Shown here: positions 21,065 to 30,139 of the stretch, in pieces
Layout: the number at the start of each line of letters is the position of its first letter
Position numbering within the stretch: position 1 is the first letter of the stretch
Assembly (NCBI GenBank): GCA_030374765.1
Contig: JARGXX010000016.1
Span: 1,178,001 to 1,242,000, forward strand
Direction: 5' to 3'
Source: Agarophyton chilense
Lineage: Eukaryota; Rhodophyta; Florideophyceae; Gracilariales; Gracilariaceae
DNA: 64,000 bases
Notes under the pieces: model-generated
The model's database searches: none
Told to the model about the DNA's origin: nothing
Seen by the model: the letters and a program-made list of their open reading frames with translations, nothing else
Made by a program: the position numbers and the translations under genes

Positions 21065-22330
21065 TCATCCGGGTGGACGAATGCCGTTGGACGTTTCTGG
21101 CTTCGAGACAGGGGCAGTTAAAGGCATCTGCTCATCCAATTTGCTTCCCGACACCAAATGCAAGAGACTAAGCTCGTCGTTGCTGGTATCATCAATGTCC
21201 TTGTGATTCCGGAAGGTGATTCTACCGGCAACGTCCTGCTCCCGACTCATCATACTTTGCAGCGTTTCAAAGATGCGACTGCCCTTGGTATCTTCACCAA
21301 TTTTATCCTTCAACACTTCAATCTCTTCCTTCAAATTAGCCCAAGCATCGTGCATGACAAGAAATTCGCTTTGCAACTCGGAACGTTCTTTCGTTACTTG
21401 TTTGCACAGTTTTTCGAGTGCTTCGATTTTGGTTCGTTCTTTCCGTTCTACATCTCGCGTTTGTGTGATGGAAGCTTCTAGTCTCTTACACTCGGATTCC
21501 ATTGCCTTTATGTGAACGTTGGTAGAATTGTTGGCATTTCTAGCGGTAGCATTAGAGCTTTGCAGTTGCTTTGCTTCGACGTGCATGTGTTCAATGTGAG
21601 CTGCTTGGGAATGATGCAGCAGCTCATTGGACTGTAGATAAAGTTGGCTTTCTTGCACGGTAGCTTGGCACTGATCAAGCAATGCCTGTTGTTGTTGCTG
21701 ATGCGCTTCAAGCGCTTGCGACTCGCTTTGTAATTCGGTGAGTTGGTTGATGATTTCAGAATGCTTTTGTACAAGTTCTCGGTGTTTGGCTATTGCAAGC
21801 TGCTGTTCCAGTTGCTTTCGATGCATCTGTTGCTTGAAATGCTGTTCACGCATGTCATAGCGTTCTCGAAGGTCTCGAAGTTTGTTTCGCAATACGGAAA
21901 CATAGCGATCACGTTGTTCCCGTGATCGACACTGCGAGTGGAGTTTGCGATTAATGTCAGTCATAGCAGCATTAAAACGTCGAACAATGTCCTCGGTCAT
22001 CTTCTGTTCGTCTAAGATGTGCTTCTCGGCCTCGTCGTCGATGAGCTTGTTGCGGCGCATGAGTTCACGACTCAGAGCGTCCAGCTTGTCCCTGGCGGCG
22101 ACGGAGCGGTCAAATTCGGTGTGCAACACGACGAATTCGGAGTCGAGCACGAGTGCTCGCGCACGGGTGCTGGCAAGGTCACAGCGAAGGTCGCGTTGAT
22201 CCTGCAAGGCGACGATAATCTTCTTGAAGGTAGCCTGGATACGTGCGGAGATGGCATGCTCATTTGGTGGGGGTCGACTGGAGTTTGACTCTGCGGCGGC
22301 GTTGTTGGGGCGTCTGGCTCTTCTCGGCAT
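21065..22330 (-). CDS. Taxilin-family coiled-coil protein
   Basis: 421 residues from the ATG at 22330 (MPRRARRPNN); the longer upstream frame is low-complexity and unlikely to be coding. Almost the whole protein from about residue 25 to 370 is predicted by eye to be coiled coil. The taxilin core is visible: LDALSRELMRRNKLIDDE, then MTEDIVRRFNAAMTDINRKL, RERYDMREQHFKQQM and RKQLEQQLAIAKHRE. Taxilins bind syntaxins and the nascent-polypeptide-associated complex and act in membrane traffic. A Gln-rich patch (HQQQQQALLDQC) interrupts the coil. The C-terminal 50 residues are unstructured. Family assignment is by pattern; function in this organism is inference. Confidence 0.75.
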   Translation of the reverse strand: MPRRARRPNNAAAESNSSRPPPNEHAISARIQATFKKIIVALQDQRDLRCDLASTRARALVLDSEFVVLHTEFDRSVAARDKLDALSRELMRRNKLIDDEAEKHILDEQKMTEDIVRRFNAAMTDINRKLHSQCRSREQRDRYVSVLRNKLRDLRERYDMREQHFKQQMHRKQLEQQLAIAKHRELVQKHSEIINQLTELQSESQALEAHQQQQQALLDQCQATVQESQLYLQSNELLHHSQAAHIEHMHVEAKQLQSSNATARNANNSTNVHIKAMESECKRLEASITQTRDVERKERTKIEALEKLCKQVTKERSELQSEFLVMHDAWANLKEEIEVLKDKIGEDTKGSRIFETLQSMMSREQDVAGRITFRNHKDIDDTSNDELSLLHLVSGSKLDEQMPLTAPVSKPETSNGIRPPG

Positions 22331-23051
22331 TGTTTGCGTGTTGGGAAACAACAGGGACACAAGACGGAGGAACTCACGGCCTGAAGACGTCGACGACGTA
22401 TCGTCATTCGTTGTCTGCACGGTGAGTGGCGACGGTGAGTTTGTGCAAACCACGAGTGCGTGAGGAGGAGGGGGGGGGAGGGAAAGGCAGAAGGAAGGGG
22501 AGTAGTGGAAAGGAAAGAGCGTGAGGGGCAAGGGAACGAAAAGAGGGCAGGGGCGGGCGGGGCGTGAAGGAGCACCAGACACGGGGGCAGGAGAGAAAGA
22601 GCGAGAGCGCGTGGGATGAGGCAGGACAGCGAGGCAGTGAGAGAGTGTAAGAGACAGCGAGAGACAGAGAGAAAGAGAGAGAGATCGGCTGGTGCAAAAA
22701 TTCACACGACGGAGGGCGTGTACGAATTGTACCAACGTATGACAAACGCAACTCCTAATCGCGACGACGACTGCGCGTAGATAGACCCGCGGCGCGCGCG
22801 CACTCGCGCTTCGAGTTGGTGTGCTGTGGCTCAACAGGCGACAGCGGACGACGGCGCAAGCGGCGCTTGTTGCATTGTTATATACGCTACATTGGCACCA
22901 GCCGTGCGGCGGGGTGCCCCTTTTGCCTACAGTGAAAATGCGCGCGTTCAACGCCCATTTGGCTTTTCACTTGATCTTTCTTGGTGGATACGTAATGCAT
23001 CTTCTACACGCCGAGGCGCCACCAGAAAGCCGTCCACGCCCTACACCCCCT
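22331..23051. promoter_or_regulatory. Upstream region of taxilin with purine-rich tracts
   Basis: Upstream of the taxilin ATG. Long GA/GGA-rich plus-strand tracts (pyrimidine-rich on the taxilin strand) run from about 22460 to 22690. It also contains the 3' flank of the kynureninase gene. No additional gene is supported. Confidence 0.45.
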
Positions 23052-24485
23052 CTACTTTGACGTTTGCGTTTGCACGCTTTGCAGCACCTCCTTGAGCTCC
23101 GAAACAAACAAAACCACATCCGTGAAGCTGTTGTACAACGGCACCAGCGCCATCCTCAGCACATCCGGGCGTCGAAAATCGCACACAACCCCTCTTTCCT
23201 CAAGCAGTGCATTCACAACCTCCGCGCCCACCGCGCATGCCACCAGTTGCACAGAAATCTGACACCCTCTTCTGGCACTTTGAGAGGGAGAAATGATGCG
23301 CACGTGCTCGGCCACGCAAGTCATCAATCCCATCTGCAAAAACTCTGTCAGCAAAACGCTCTTTCTTCTCAACACGCTCATGCCGCCTGCGCGATGAAAT
23401 ATGTCAAGAGAAGCGCTGAGTGGCGCGACGGCTAACACGGCGCTGTTGGAAACTTGGAACCCTTTTGCGCCGCGTTGCGGCTCAAATGTGCGAGGCATTT
23501 GAAAGCGCGTTTGTTCACAATGCCCCCACCAGCCCGCATGTCGAGGTAGATGCGCGTCTGCGTGTCGATCGTGCACAAACAGCCCGGCAACAGCGCCTGG
23601 TCCAGAGTTCAAATACTTGTACGAACACCACACGCCGAAATCCACCTGCCACTCATGCAGGCTGAGCTCAATGTTTCCTACGGCGTGCGCAAGGTCCAGC
23701 CCGAATGGGATGCCGTGATGATTTGCTCGTTGCGCAATCAACTGCATGGGGAAAACCTGCCCGCTGTAGTACTGCACACCAGGCAACAGAATGAGCGCCA
23801 GGCTGTGTGAGTTTGCATCGATGAGCTCAATCAAATCATCATCTCGAAGCAAGTGTTGGCCGTGACGAGGTTCAGCAAACAGAATGCAGTCAGACGCATC
23901 AACGCCTCTGGCGCTGAGGTGCGAGCGCACGGCGTATACATCCGAAGGGAAGGCATGCTTCTCCATCAAAACCTTGTATCTGCCTGGGCGCGCGCGGTAA
24001 AAGGCAGTGAGCATGGCGTGCAGATTGACGGTAAGCGAGCCCATGACCGCCACCTCATGTTCAAAACGGGCGCCAACAAGCGGGACAAGCAGTCGTGCGG
24101 GCAGTTTTTCGAAGGCAGCCCAGGGTTGGTCGCCCTTGAAATGAGCGCCAACGCCCAGCGTCTGCCAGCGCTGCAGCTGCTTGTGCACTGCGTCGACGGC
24201 GGCGTGCGGGCAGGCGCCCAGCGACTGTCCGCACAGGTAGAGGCGGTTGGGGAGCGAGAAGTGGGCACGAAAGCTGCGAAGCGGGTCGTGTTCATCAAGG
24301 CGTTTCGCGGTGAGCTCATCGAAAGCGGAGACCGACGTGGGCTGTTCTGCGTGCTGTTTGGGGGGTGAAATAAAGGACGGGCTGTTGAGGATGGAGGTGG
24401 CCGACGATTTGGACGCCATAGATGGGTGTGTGAGTGAAGTGGAGCCGGCGCCGGCGCTGGCGCCGGCGCCACCATGTTTGAACAA
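23052..24485 (-). CDS. Kynureninase (L-kynurenine hydrolase)
   Basis: 477 residues. PLP enzyme that cleaves kynurenine or 3-hydroxykynurenine to anthranilate or 3-hydroxyanthranilate plus alanine (EC 3.7.1.3). Visible motifs: LYLCGQSLGACP near residue 82; the phosphate-loop region MGSLTVNLHAML at 148; EKHAFPSD at 175; GLDLAHAVGN with the pyridine-binding Asp264; WCSYKYLNSGPGAVAG with the PLP lysine Lys290; and WWGHCEQTRFQM near 320. A second in-frame ATG (24419) would remove 22 residues of Gly/Ala-rich leader; either start is possible. Length is typical of the family. Single exon. Confidence 0.95.
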   Translation of the reverse strand: MFKHGGAGASAGAGSTSLTHPSMASKSSATSILNSPSFISPPKQHAEQPTSVSAFDELTAKRLDEHDPLRSFRAHFSLPNRLYLCGQSLGACPHAAVDAVHKQLQRWQTLGVGAHFKGDQPWAAFEKLPARLLVPLVGARFEHEVAVMGSLTVNLHAMLTAFYRARPGRYKVLMEKHAFPSDVYAVRSHLSARGVDASDCILFAEPRHGQHLLRDDDLIELIDANSHSLALILLPGVQYYSGQVFPMQLIAQRANHHGIPFGLDLAHAVGNIELSLHEWQVDFGVWCSYKYLNSGPGAVAGLFVHDRHADAHLPRHAGWWGHCEQTRFQMPRTFEPQRGAKGFQVSNSAVLAVAPLSASLDIFHRAGGMSVLRRKSVLLTEFLQMGLMTCVAEHVRIISPSQSARRGCQISVQLVACAVGAEVVNALLEERGVVCDFRRPDVLRMALVPLYNSFTDVVLFVSELKEVLQSVQTQTSK

Positions 24486-24594
24486 GAAGAGCGTGTCAGC
24501 TGTTAGGGACGGACTGAGAGGCTGACGGCACGTGCGGGTGTGTGTGGGCCGTGGAGAGCGCGCACGGGCTCAAAAAACTCCAAAGAGGAGGAGG

Positions 24595-24599
24595 AAAAA
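24595..24599 (-). terminator. Pol III T5 terminator of tRNA-Val
   Basis: Five T on the minus strand, 22 nt past the discriminator base of the tRNA. Confidence 0.7.
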
Positions 24600-24621
24600 G
24601 ATAAGCAACGCATGTGCGCGC

Positions 24622-24722
24622 TACCGCATCCAAGGTTCGAACTTGGGACCCATGGCGCGCTCCTCCACTCGGGGGATGAGCGGAATGTAAGACCATTGCT
24701 CTAGCCACTGAGCTAATACGGC
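24622..24722 (-). tRNA. tRNA-Val (anticodon TAC) with a 28-nt intron
   Basis: On the minus strand the 73-nt mature sequence folds as a full cloverleaf. Acceptor GCCGTAT pairs with ATGCGGT (two wobbles). D-stem GCTC/GAGC with loop AGTGGCTA is perfect. Anticodon stem ATGGT pairs with GCCAT (one wobble), loop C-T-TAC-A. The variable loop is GGGTC, T-stem CCAAG/CTTGG carries loop TTCGAAC, and the discriminator is A. A 28-nt intron sits after position 37, the standard place for nuclear tRNA introns. The internal A box (TAGCTCAGTGGCTAGAGC-like) and B box (GTTCGAAC) are intact. Valine identity is from the anticodon. It lies alone between kynureninase and TIM50. Confidence 0.9.
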
Positions 24723-24943
24723 TGAGCTACACGTGCATCACGCTTGCGTACGGAGGCATTTGTCTAGACTTTTATAGCTCTCGTGTATCGCGGTGCCAAA
24801 TACAGGCTCGACACACGTCGTGGCGGCACGCGGGCTGGTGGTGTGTGACTAGCTACAGAAGGTTGTAGGTTACACATGTCGTCTCTACGTGTGAGGAGAC
24901 TCTCACGCTCACCACTCGGCGCTGCTTTACTCATGTGAGCGTT

Positions 24944-25086
24944 TCAATTGCGGCTTCCCGCGTGCGTGGAGCGAGAGAAGATAGAACTATTGGGCAGCGA
25001 GCCCCACACTGTGCGCGGCGGGCGTGCGGCGGCGTCGGGCTTGTCCGAGGCGCCACCTTCATCGGCGTCCGCGTCGTCGTCGTCAT

Positions 25087-25121
<35 letters not shown>

Positions 25122-26137
25122 GTAGCGGCGGTGGCGGCGGATGTGTCGGGGGTGTCGTTGGTACGCAATGCGCGGCCAAAGAGCGAGCCGGCGGCGGAGC
25201 GGGCGCGAGTGTGGTGGTCGCTTTCCATGGCGGTATACTCGGCCACGGCCTCGGCAATGGGCCTGCCCTTGAGCGCGGCGATGGGCTCTCTGACATCGGG
25301 CACGTCGCGGCGAACCAGGCTCTCCAGCAAGGGGATGAGGTCGAGCAGGGCGGTGTCGGAGGTGTCGCCGGTCCACTTGGGGATGATGATTGCGTTTTGA
25401 GGGTGCAGGCTGGTGTGCTTTGCGTCGTGGTCCAGGACGATGACGCGCGACAGGTCGCGGTTGAGCGCGCTGAGGTCCTTGATGTGCACACCGTGCTGGT
25501 AGTGCGTCTCGTGGCGGTACAGACGGTGACTCACGTCCATGTTGGGGTCGAGCTTGTCCAGAATGGGGTCGGCAAACGAGTTGAGGTTACTGGTAAACAC
25601 CACAAGCTCGTAAAACGACGCCATATAAGCAAGAAACGCCTCGGCGCCAGGCCGCTTGGCAATGCGCCAACCGCGCGCGCGCGAGTACGAACAGTGCACC
25701 AAAGTGTGCTCCAAGTCCACCACGAGCGTACGCACATGTGCGGCGTGCGGCGGCAGATCCGGCAACAACTTATCGCGCGACGGGCGAGTAAACAAGTGAA
25801 TGCGATGCTCCAGCGCGCGTCGCGCGCGCGTGGCCGCGTCGCACACTGAGCGCGCCGCGTCGCGCGGCGTACGCGCGTCGGACGCGACGGACGCGATGCC
25901 GACGACGCCGGCCGTGGCCGCCGCCAGCGCGGCTGCGGCCAGCGCGACGGCGCGCGGCGACCGGTGCGACGGCGCCGCGTCGGGCGCGCTGCGGCGCGGC
26001 TGCTGCGTGCAGAGCGCGCGGGAGGGCGGCGACGGCGACGGCAACGACGGGCGATGGCGCTTGCGTAGCGCGGGGTGGGCGCGCGTGACGGACGAAGACG
26101 CGGCGCGGCGCAGCGCGCGACTGCAGGCGCGCTGCAT
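24944..26137 (-). CDS. TIM50-like mitochondrial import subunit (FCP1/NIF domain)
   Basis: 397 residues from the ATG at 26137. The N-terminus MQRACSRALRRAASSS is an Arg/Ser/Ala-rich presequence. A transmembrane span follows (AVALAAAALAAATAGVVGIA, about 75-95). The FCP1-homology domain then begins with LVVDLEHTLVHCSYSR near 145 and runs through GWRIAKRPGAEAFL, YELVVFTSNL, RLYRHETHYQHGVHIKDLS, RVIVLDHD and NAIIIPKWTGD. This order matches Tim50, the TIM23-complex receptor that passes presequence proteins from TOM to TIM23. The phosphatase signature D-x-D-x-T reads DLEHT, so the second Asp is Glu. The C-terminal extension has Ala9 and Asp9 homopolymers. Alternative: another NIF-family phosphatase, but the leader plus span favours TIM50. 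Confidence 0.85.
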
Positions 26138-26520
26138 GGCGGGGCGGCGATGGCGAAGGGGGGGGGGGAGGGGGGGGATGGGGAAGGGGGGCAGCGGCGC
26201 GGCGGCGCGTGTTGTTGGAGATGGCGTGCGTGTCGATGGCGGCTCGCATCGACACTCTCTCTCATGCTTCGGGAGAGAGGGGCGGCGGTGTGGGTGCGTG
26301 CACCATGCGCGTGGCACACGTGTGAAGCGTGTGTGCGTGGATGTCGTGGACACGTGCGCGTTTCGGCGACAGCGCTCGATGACAGTGCGGCGGCAGCAGG
26401 CGCAGCAACGCGGACAGCGCGGAGACGAAGAAGGAAGAAGAAGAAGACGGACGAAGAAGAAAGAAGAAAGAAGAAGAAAGAAGAAGAAAGAAGAAGAAGC
26501 GGCGCTTTGTATGGAACCAT
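26138..26520. promoter_or_regulatory. Divergent promoter TIM50 / SNARE with purine tract
   Basis: 383 bp between divergent start codons. An almost pure GAA/GA tract lies at about 26425-26503, directly upstream of the SNARE ATG, and G-runs near 26159-26190 lie upstream of TIM50. Confidence 0.5.
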
Positions 26521-27234
26521 ATGGACGACGCGTACCGCGACACGCGACGCGTGCTGCTGGAGGCGCGCAACCAGCTGGAGACGCTGGAGGCGGCGTGCGC
26601 CAACGCGCAGCTTGACCCACAGGCGTCGGCCGTGGTGGCCACTGCGTTCCGTCACAACCTCGCGCGCCTCACCGACCACTCTGCCAGGCTGCGCACGTTG
26701 GTTCCCGCGCAGGCAGCCACGACGACGACGCGTCGTATGTGGGACGCACGAGTGAAGGACCTCGACGATCAAATCGGAGAGTTGCGCGCAGGCGACGCGC
26801 GCTGTACTCGGCGCTTCCGCTGCATTCGTTCGGACTATATGCTGCGCGACGAGCTGTTTCAGCGGCGCGGTGCGGGGGTGGGGCACATGGGGCAGACGGG
26901 GCAGACGGGGCAGACGGGGGATGCGGTGCTGCGGTTGGGCATGGTGGAAGAGAAACGCGCACTCAAGCAGTCGGGCACGATGCTGTCGGGGGTGGTGAAC
27001 ACAGGCGCAAGCACGCTGGAGCAGTTGATTGCGCAGCGCGGACGGCTCAACAAGGTGAAGAACAACGTGGTGGGCGTGATGAAACAGGTGGGCGTGGATG
27101 GACGGTTGATCGCGTCCATTGAGCGTCGGCAGTTTTCGGATACAGTTGTGCTTTACTCGCTGATGGTTGTGATGGTTTTGCTGCTGGCGTTGGCCGTTTT
27201 GTACAAGTACCAGCGACACAAGCACAGCGGGTGA
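26521..27234 (+). CDS. Golgi Qb-SNARE (Bos1/membrin-like)
   Basis: 237 residues ending in a single C-terminal membrane anchor (VVLYSLMVVMVLLLALAVLY) and a short basic tail, as in tail-anchored SNAREs. The SNARE helix occupies about 150-205, with GASTLEQLIAQRGRLNKVKN and a terminal LIASIERRQFSD just before the span. That juxtamembrane I-E-R-R pattern is typical of Bos1/membrin (GOSR2); GOSR1 is the alternative. The N-terminal half forms helices suited to a regulatory bundle. A small MGQTGQTGQTG repeat sits at about 121. Role inferred: ER-Golgi or intra-Golgi fusion. Single exon; its TGA directly abuts the stop of the opposite gene. Confidence 0.8.
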   Translation: MDDAYRDTRRVLLEARNQLETLEAACANAQLDPQASAVVATAFRHNLARLTDHSARLRTLVPAQAATTTTRRMWDARVKDLDDQIGELRAGDARCTRRFRCIRSDYMLRDELFQRRGAGVGHMGQTGQTGQTGDAVLRLGMVEEKRALKQSGTMLSGVVNTGASTLEQLIAQRGRLNKVKNNVVGVMKQVGVDGRLIASIERRQFSDTVVLYSLMVVMVLLLALAVLYKYQRHKHSG

Positions 27235-27915
27235 CTACAGAAAGGCTACTGGCGGCGGTTTTTGTGGCTCCTTGATGGTGGCAGTGGGTACACTATCTTT
27301 AAACGGCGCGTCGATGGCGTCTGGCAACACGCAGCGCACATTGAACGCTATGGTGGCTAGACGGTTAATCCAGCGTGGAAAGTTGTGGTCATGCACACCC
27401 AAAAGCGTTGTAAACTGTCTCGAAAATGTGTTGCAATTGCGCGAGATAAGCGAGTAACGATTGCCAATGTACTCGGTACGCCCCAGATACGTGATAATAT
27501 CAAGTACCTGTGTCTCGGACATACGCGTGACACCCAATGGAATGGACAATCGATAACGTACGGCCGGACATTGACGTGGATGCACCTCGAAAATACCCGA
27601 TTCTCCGTCAGGATGAGCCCCAAATGCAAACTCTCTCCCCCACAGTTGCACGCCCGTGTGGAAAATTCCTATGCCGCAGTGAATTAGTACGTTGTTTACA
27701 CGAGGGATGATGTGCGGATCGTCTGGCGTCTGCACGTCGTACACATTGAGGAAAACGGCGTTTGGCGGATGTGGCGGCGGGAGCATTTGAAAAGACGTTC
27801 GCTGTGGCGGCGAACAGGGCGCATCGGCGGCGGGTGTGGGGGCGGGTGTGGGGGCGGGTGTGGGTGTGGGTGTGGGTGCGGCGCGGGGGGGCGCGATGCG
27901 CAGTGCGCGGCGGCG

Positions 27916-27968
<53 letters not shown>

Positions 27969-27996
27969 TGGATTGCAACGGCGGGGCGCTGACCAT
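27235..27996 (-). CDS. PPPDE/DeSI-type cysteine isopeptidase
   Basis: 253 residues. After a Pro/Ser/Thr-rich N-terminus (about 1-70, built from short PS and PTPTPAPT repeats) comes a complete PPPDE domain. It reads VFLNVYDVQ, GIGIFHTGVQLWGREFAFGAHP with the catalytic histidine, SGIFEVHP, SLISRNCNTFSRQF with the catalytic cysteine, and FPRWINRLA. Family members remove SUMO or ubiquitin from proteins (DeSI-1/-2). The repetitive N-terminus is encoded by GGCGAC and GTGGGG microsatellites and likely varies in length. Its TAG on the minus strand starts at the base next to the SNARE stop, so the two mRNAs must overlap at their 3' ends. Confidence 0.92.
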
Positions 27997-28204
27997 GTGT
28001 GAGCGGGCGGTTCGGTCGGCGCCAGGCGCACACCGCTAATACGCGCACCAAGGCGTGCGACGGTGCGACGGGGGTGCGACGGGGGTGCGACGACCGCCCG
28101 ACGCAGGCAGGCAGGCAGGCAGGCAGTCGCAACGGCGGCGGCAACTTTTGAGTTTGAAAAAGGCGGGCGGTTTGGTAACACAAACACACGGCGGCACGTG
28201 CGAC

Positions 28205-28224
28205 GGGGGGGGGGGGGGGGGGGG
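28205..28224. repeat. Poly-G run (20 G)
   Basis: Uninterrupted homopolymer on the plus strand; could form a quadruplex, or its length may be uncertain in the assembly. Confidence 0.8.
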
Positions 28225-28491
28225 TTGTTACAAGGAGACACGCGAGAGCGGAGGTGAAGGGGGAAGGGGGGGGGGGGCGGCGGCTGGCGGGGCGCGCGGA
28301 GGGAGGGAGGGAGGGGCGGGGGAGGAGACGAGAGCGTGAGCGATTGGGGCGCGCGCGCGGGGGAGGGCGATGTGCGACGGCTGCGCCCGACGGCACACGT
28401 TGAGACACACACTGTCACGCGGGGGCGCAGTGCGCGCGGGCAGGGCGCGCGCCACGTGACGGCTGCGCGCGCGCGCGCAACGAGCGCGGGC

Positions 28492-28572
28492 GTGGGCGGC
28501 GTGGGCGGCGTGGGCGGCGTGGGCGGCGTGGGCGGCGTGGGCGGCGTGGGCGGCGTGGACGGCGTGGGCGGC
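28492..28572. repeat. 9-bp minisatellite, nine units of GTGGGCGGC
   Basis: Nine tandem units, one variant (GTGGACGGC). It lies just past the stop of the Hint gene. Confidence 0.9.
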
Positions 28573-28609
28573 GTGTACAGGTGGGTAAGCGTGGTCAACG
28601 TGGGCAGCG

Positions 28610-29343
28610 CTACAGCGTGTACAGACGGGTAAGCGTGGCCAGCGCACACAGCGTGCGTCGCGCGCCAAGCGCGTGTAAGGCGCGTAAAGGCGCCAGCAAA
28701 GCGTGCGCCGAAGACAGCGAAGGCGTGGCACGCGTGTAGGCGCTCACCACCACGCCGTCCACCACGAGACGTCCGGCGGTGGGCTGCGGGTTGTACAAGC
28801 CGCGCACGCGGCGCCAACTCACGCGCGTCACCGCCGACGCGCCGAACTGCACGTCGGTCAACACGTCGCCCACGCGCACGTGTTCGGCCGCCACCTCGCG
28901 CGCGCGCGTCAGCGCCAGATGCCCGCGCGACAGCGTTAGCGTGCGGTTGTGCTGCGTGTGCAGCTGCACCATGCGCGTCCACACGCCGCCGCTCGCGTGC
29001 GTGAACGCCACTACCACCGTGCTGTGTGTCAGGTCGTTGGCGAGGATCGCGTCGCCCACGCGAACGGCGTCCATTCGTACGCGGTCGTGCTTGCGCCACA
29101 CCATGCTGTGTGCTGGGAAGCATGCCGCTCGTTCGCTCGTCTCCAATACCTCCACCGCGTCGTCTACGTCCTCAACCGCCTCCACGTTTGCTCCCGCGTC
29201 CAGCACACCGGCAATGTCGCCCACGTCCGGCGCCGCGTCCAGCGCCCCGCCGCTCAGCGCCGCCGTCTCCACCGGCACGGGCGACAGAATTGTCACATCC
29301 TCATCCTCATCCTCATCCTCATCCGCATCCGCATCCGCATCCG

Positions 29344-29381
<38 letters not shown>

Positions 29382-30091
29382 AGGCCGCCCACCACCACGG
29401 GCGCGCCCGACGCGGACGGCGATGCGCTCGGTGTGGCCACCGCCACCACCTGCGCTTGTTCCGCGCCGTCGCCGCGCAGCAAGCACGGCGCGCTACCCGC
29501 GCCGTTCGCAAAGTAGTACACATACTTGAAGCCTTGTCGAAAGTTGATACGAAACCCACGTCCCGCCTGTGCCTGCACCACACGCTGTGGTGCCACCCAC
29601 ATGGACACGCTTCCGCCCGTCGTGAGCAGCGCCCCACACACACGATCGCCCGCCTCCTGTCCGAGGAAGAACGCCTCGCGCGCCGCCACAAACGCCGCCA
29701 CCAACGAATTGTTCGTGTCCAACGGCACGTCTGCGCTGCGGCGCAGGATTGTGGCCGACGCGGCTGTGTACTTTGAGGTGGTGGCCGACGCTGCGCATGT
29801 TTGCGCGCCGCCGCCGGAAAACGGCACCGAGATGAATTGGTGCGGAATCACGTAGAGCACGCCCAACGGCGATAGCACGGGTTCCACCTGTTGCACGCGC
29901 ACAAAGTCGGGACATGCGGCCGAGTATGGCGGCAGCGCCACGTTCTCGTACAGCCCGGGGATCTGCGCGGGCTGCATGTCGCGCCCCATGTCGCGCGCGT
30001 TTGCTTGAGCTGACGCTGCTGCTGCGGCGGCGCGTAGCGCGGCGCCGAGCGACAGACACAGCGCCACCATGCCTGCGCCCGCCCGCTTCAT
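28610..30091 (-). CDS. Secreted protein with C-terminal Hedgehog-type Hint domain
   Basis: 493 residues from the ATG at 30091; an ATG at 30139 adds 16. The chosen start gives a signal-peptide-like opening (MKRAGAGMVALCLSLGAAL). The N-terminal region to about 230 is Ala-rich with a few Cys and no domain I recognise. A Gly/Asp to Asp/Glu repeat linker follows. The Hint domain begins at AACFPAHSMVWRK with the nucleophilic Cys after Ala, then VRVGDAILAN, LTLSRGHLAL (the block that carries T-x-x-H in active proteins), VRVGDVLTDV, GLYNPQPTAG and LVVDGVVVSAYTRA. That last block normally reads aScYa; the Cys is Ala here. Hint domains cut peptide bonds in cis; whether this one is active is unclear. 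Confidence 0.85.
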
Positions 30092-30139
30092 CTTGCTTAG
30101 CGTCGCTTCACGGGCGGAGGCAAAGCTGCGGCGGAACAC

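Larger units (their letters stand above)
27997..28609. other. Simple-repeat-rich spacer between PPPDE and Hint genes
   Basis: Holds the PPPDE promoter and the Hint 3' flank. It contains an AGGC microsatellite (near 28105), a run of 20 G (28205-28224), further G-runs (28268, 28303) and the 9-bp minisatellite at 28492. Long frames here are repeat artefacts. Confidence 0.6.

Noticed and set aside
22072-22751. Minus-strand Ser/Pro/Leu-rich ORFs
   Set aside because: Arise from the GA-rich tract upstream of taxilin; no motif.
22331-22951. Upstream extension of the taxilin frame (207 codons)
   Set aside because: Low-complexity Leu/Ser/Pro text from purine-rich DNA; the coiled-coil protein starts at 22330.
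25531-27225. 564-codon minus-strand ORF
   Set aside because: Shadow of TIM50 and the SNARE gene; His/Arg/Pro/Ser low-complexity text only.
28492-28572. Regular repeat array resembling CRISPR
   Set aside because: 9-bp units without spacers; an ordinary minisatellite in nuclear DNA.
27696-29123. 475-codon minus-strand ORF and several long plus-strand frames
   Set aside because: Open only because of GC-rich simple repeats; overlaps the PPPDE and Hint genes in other frames.
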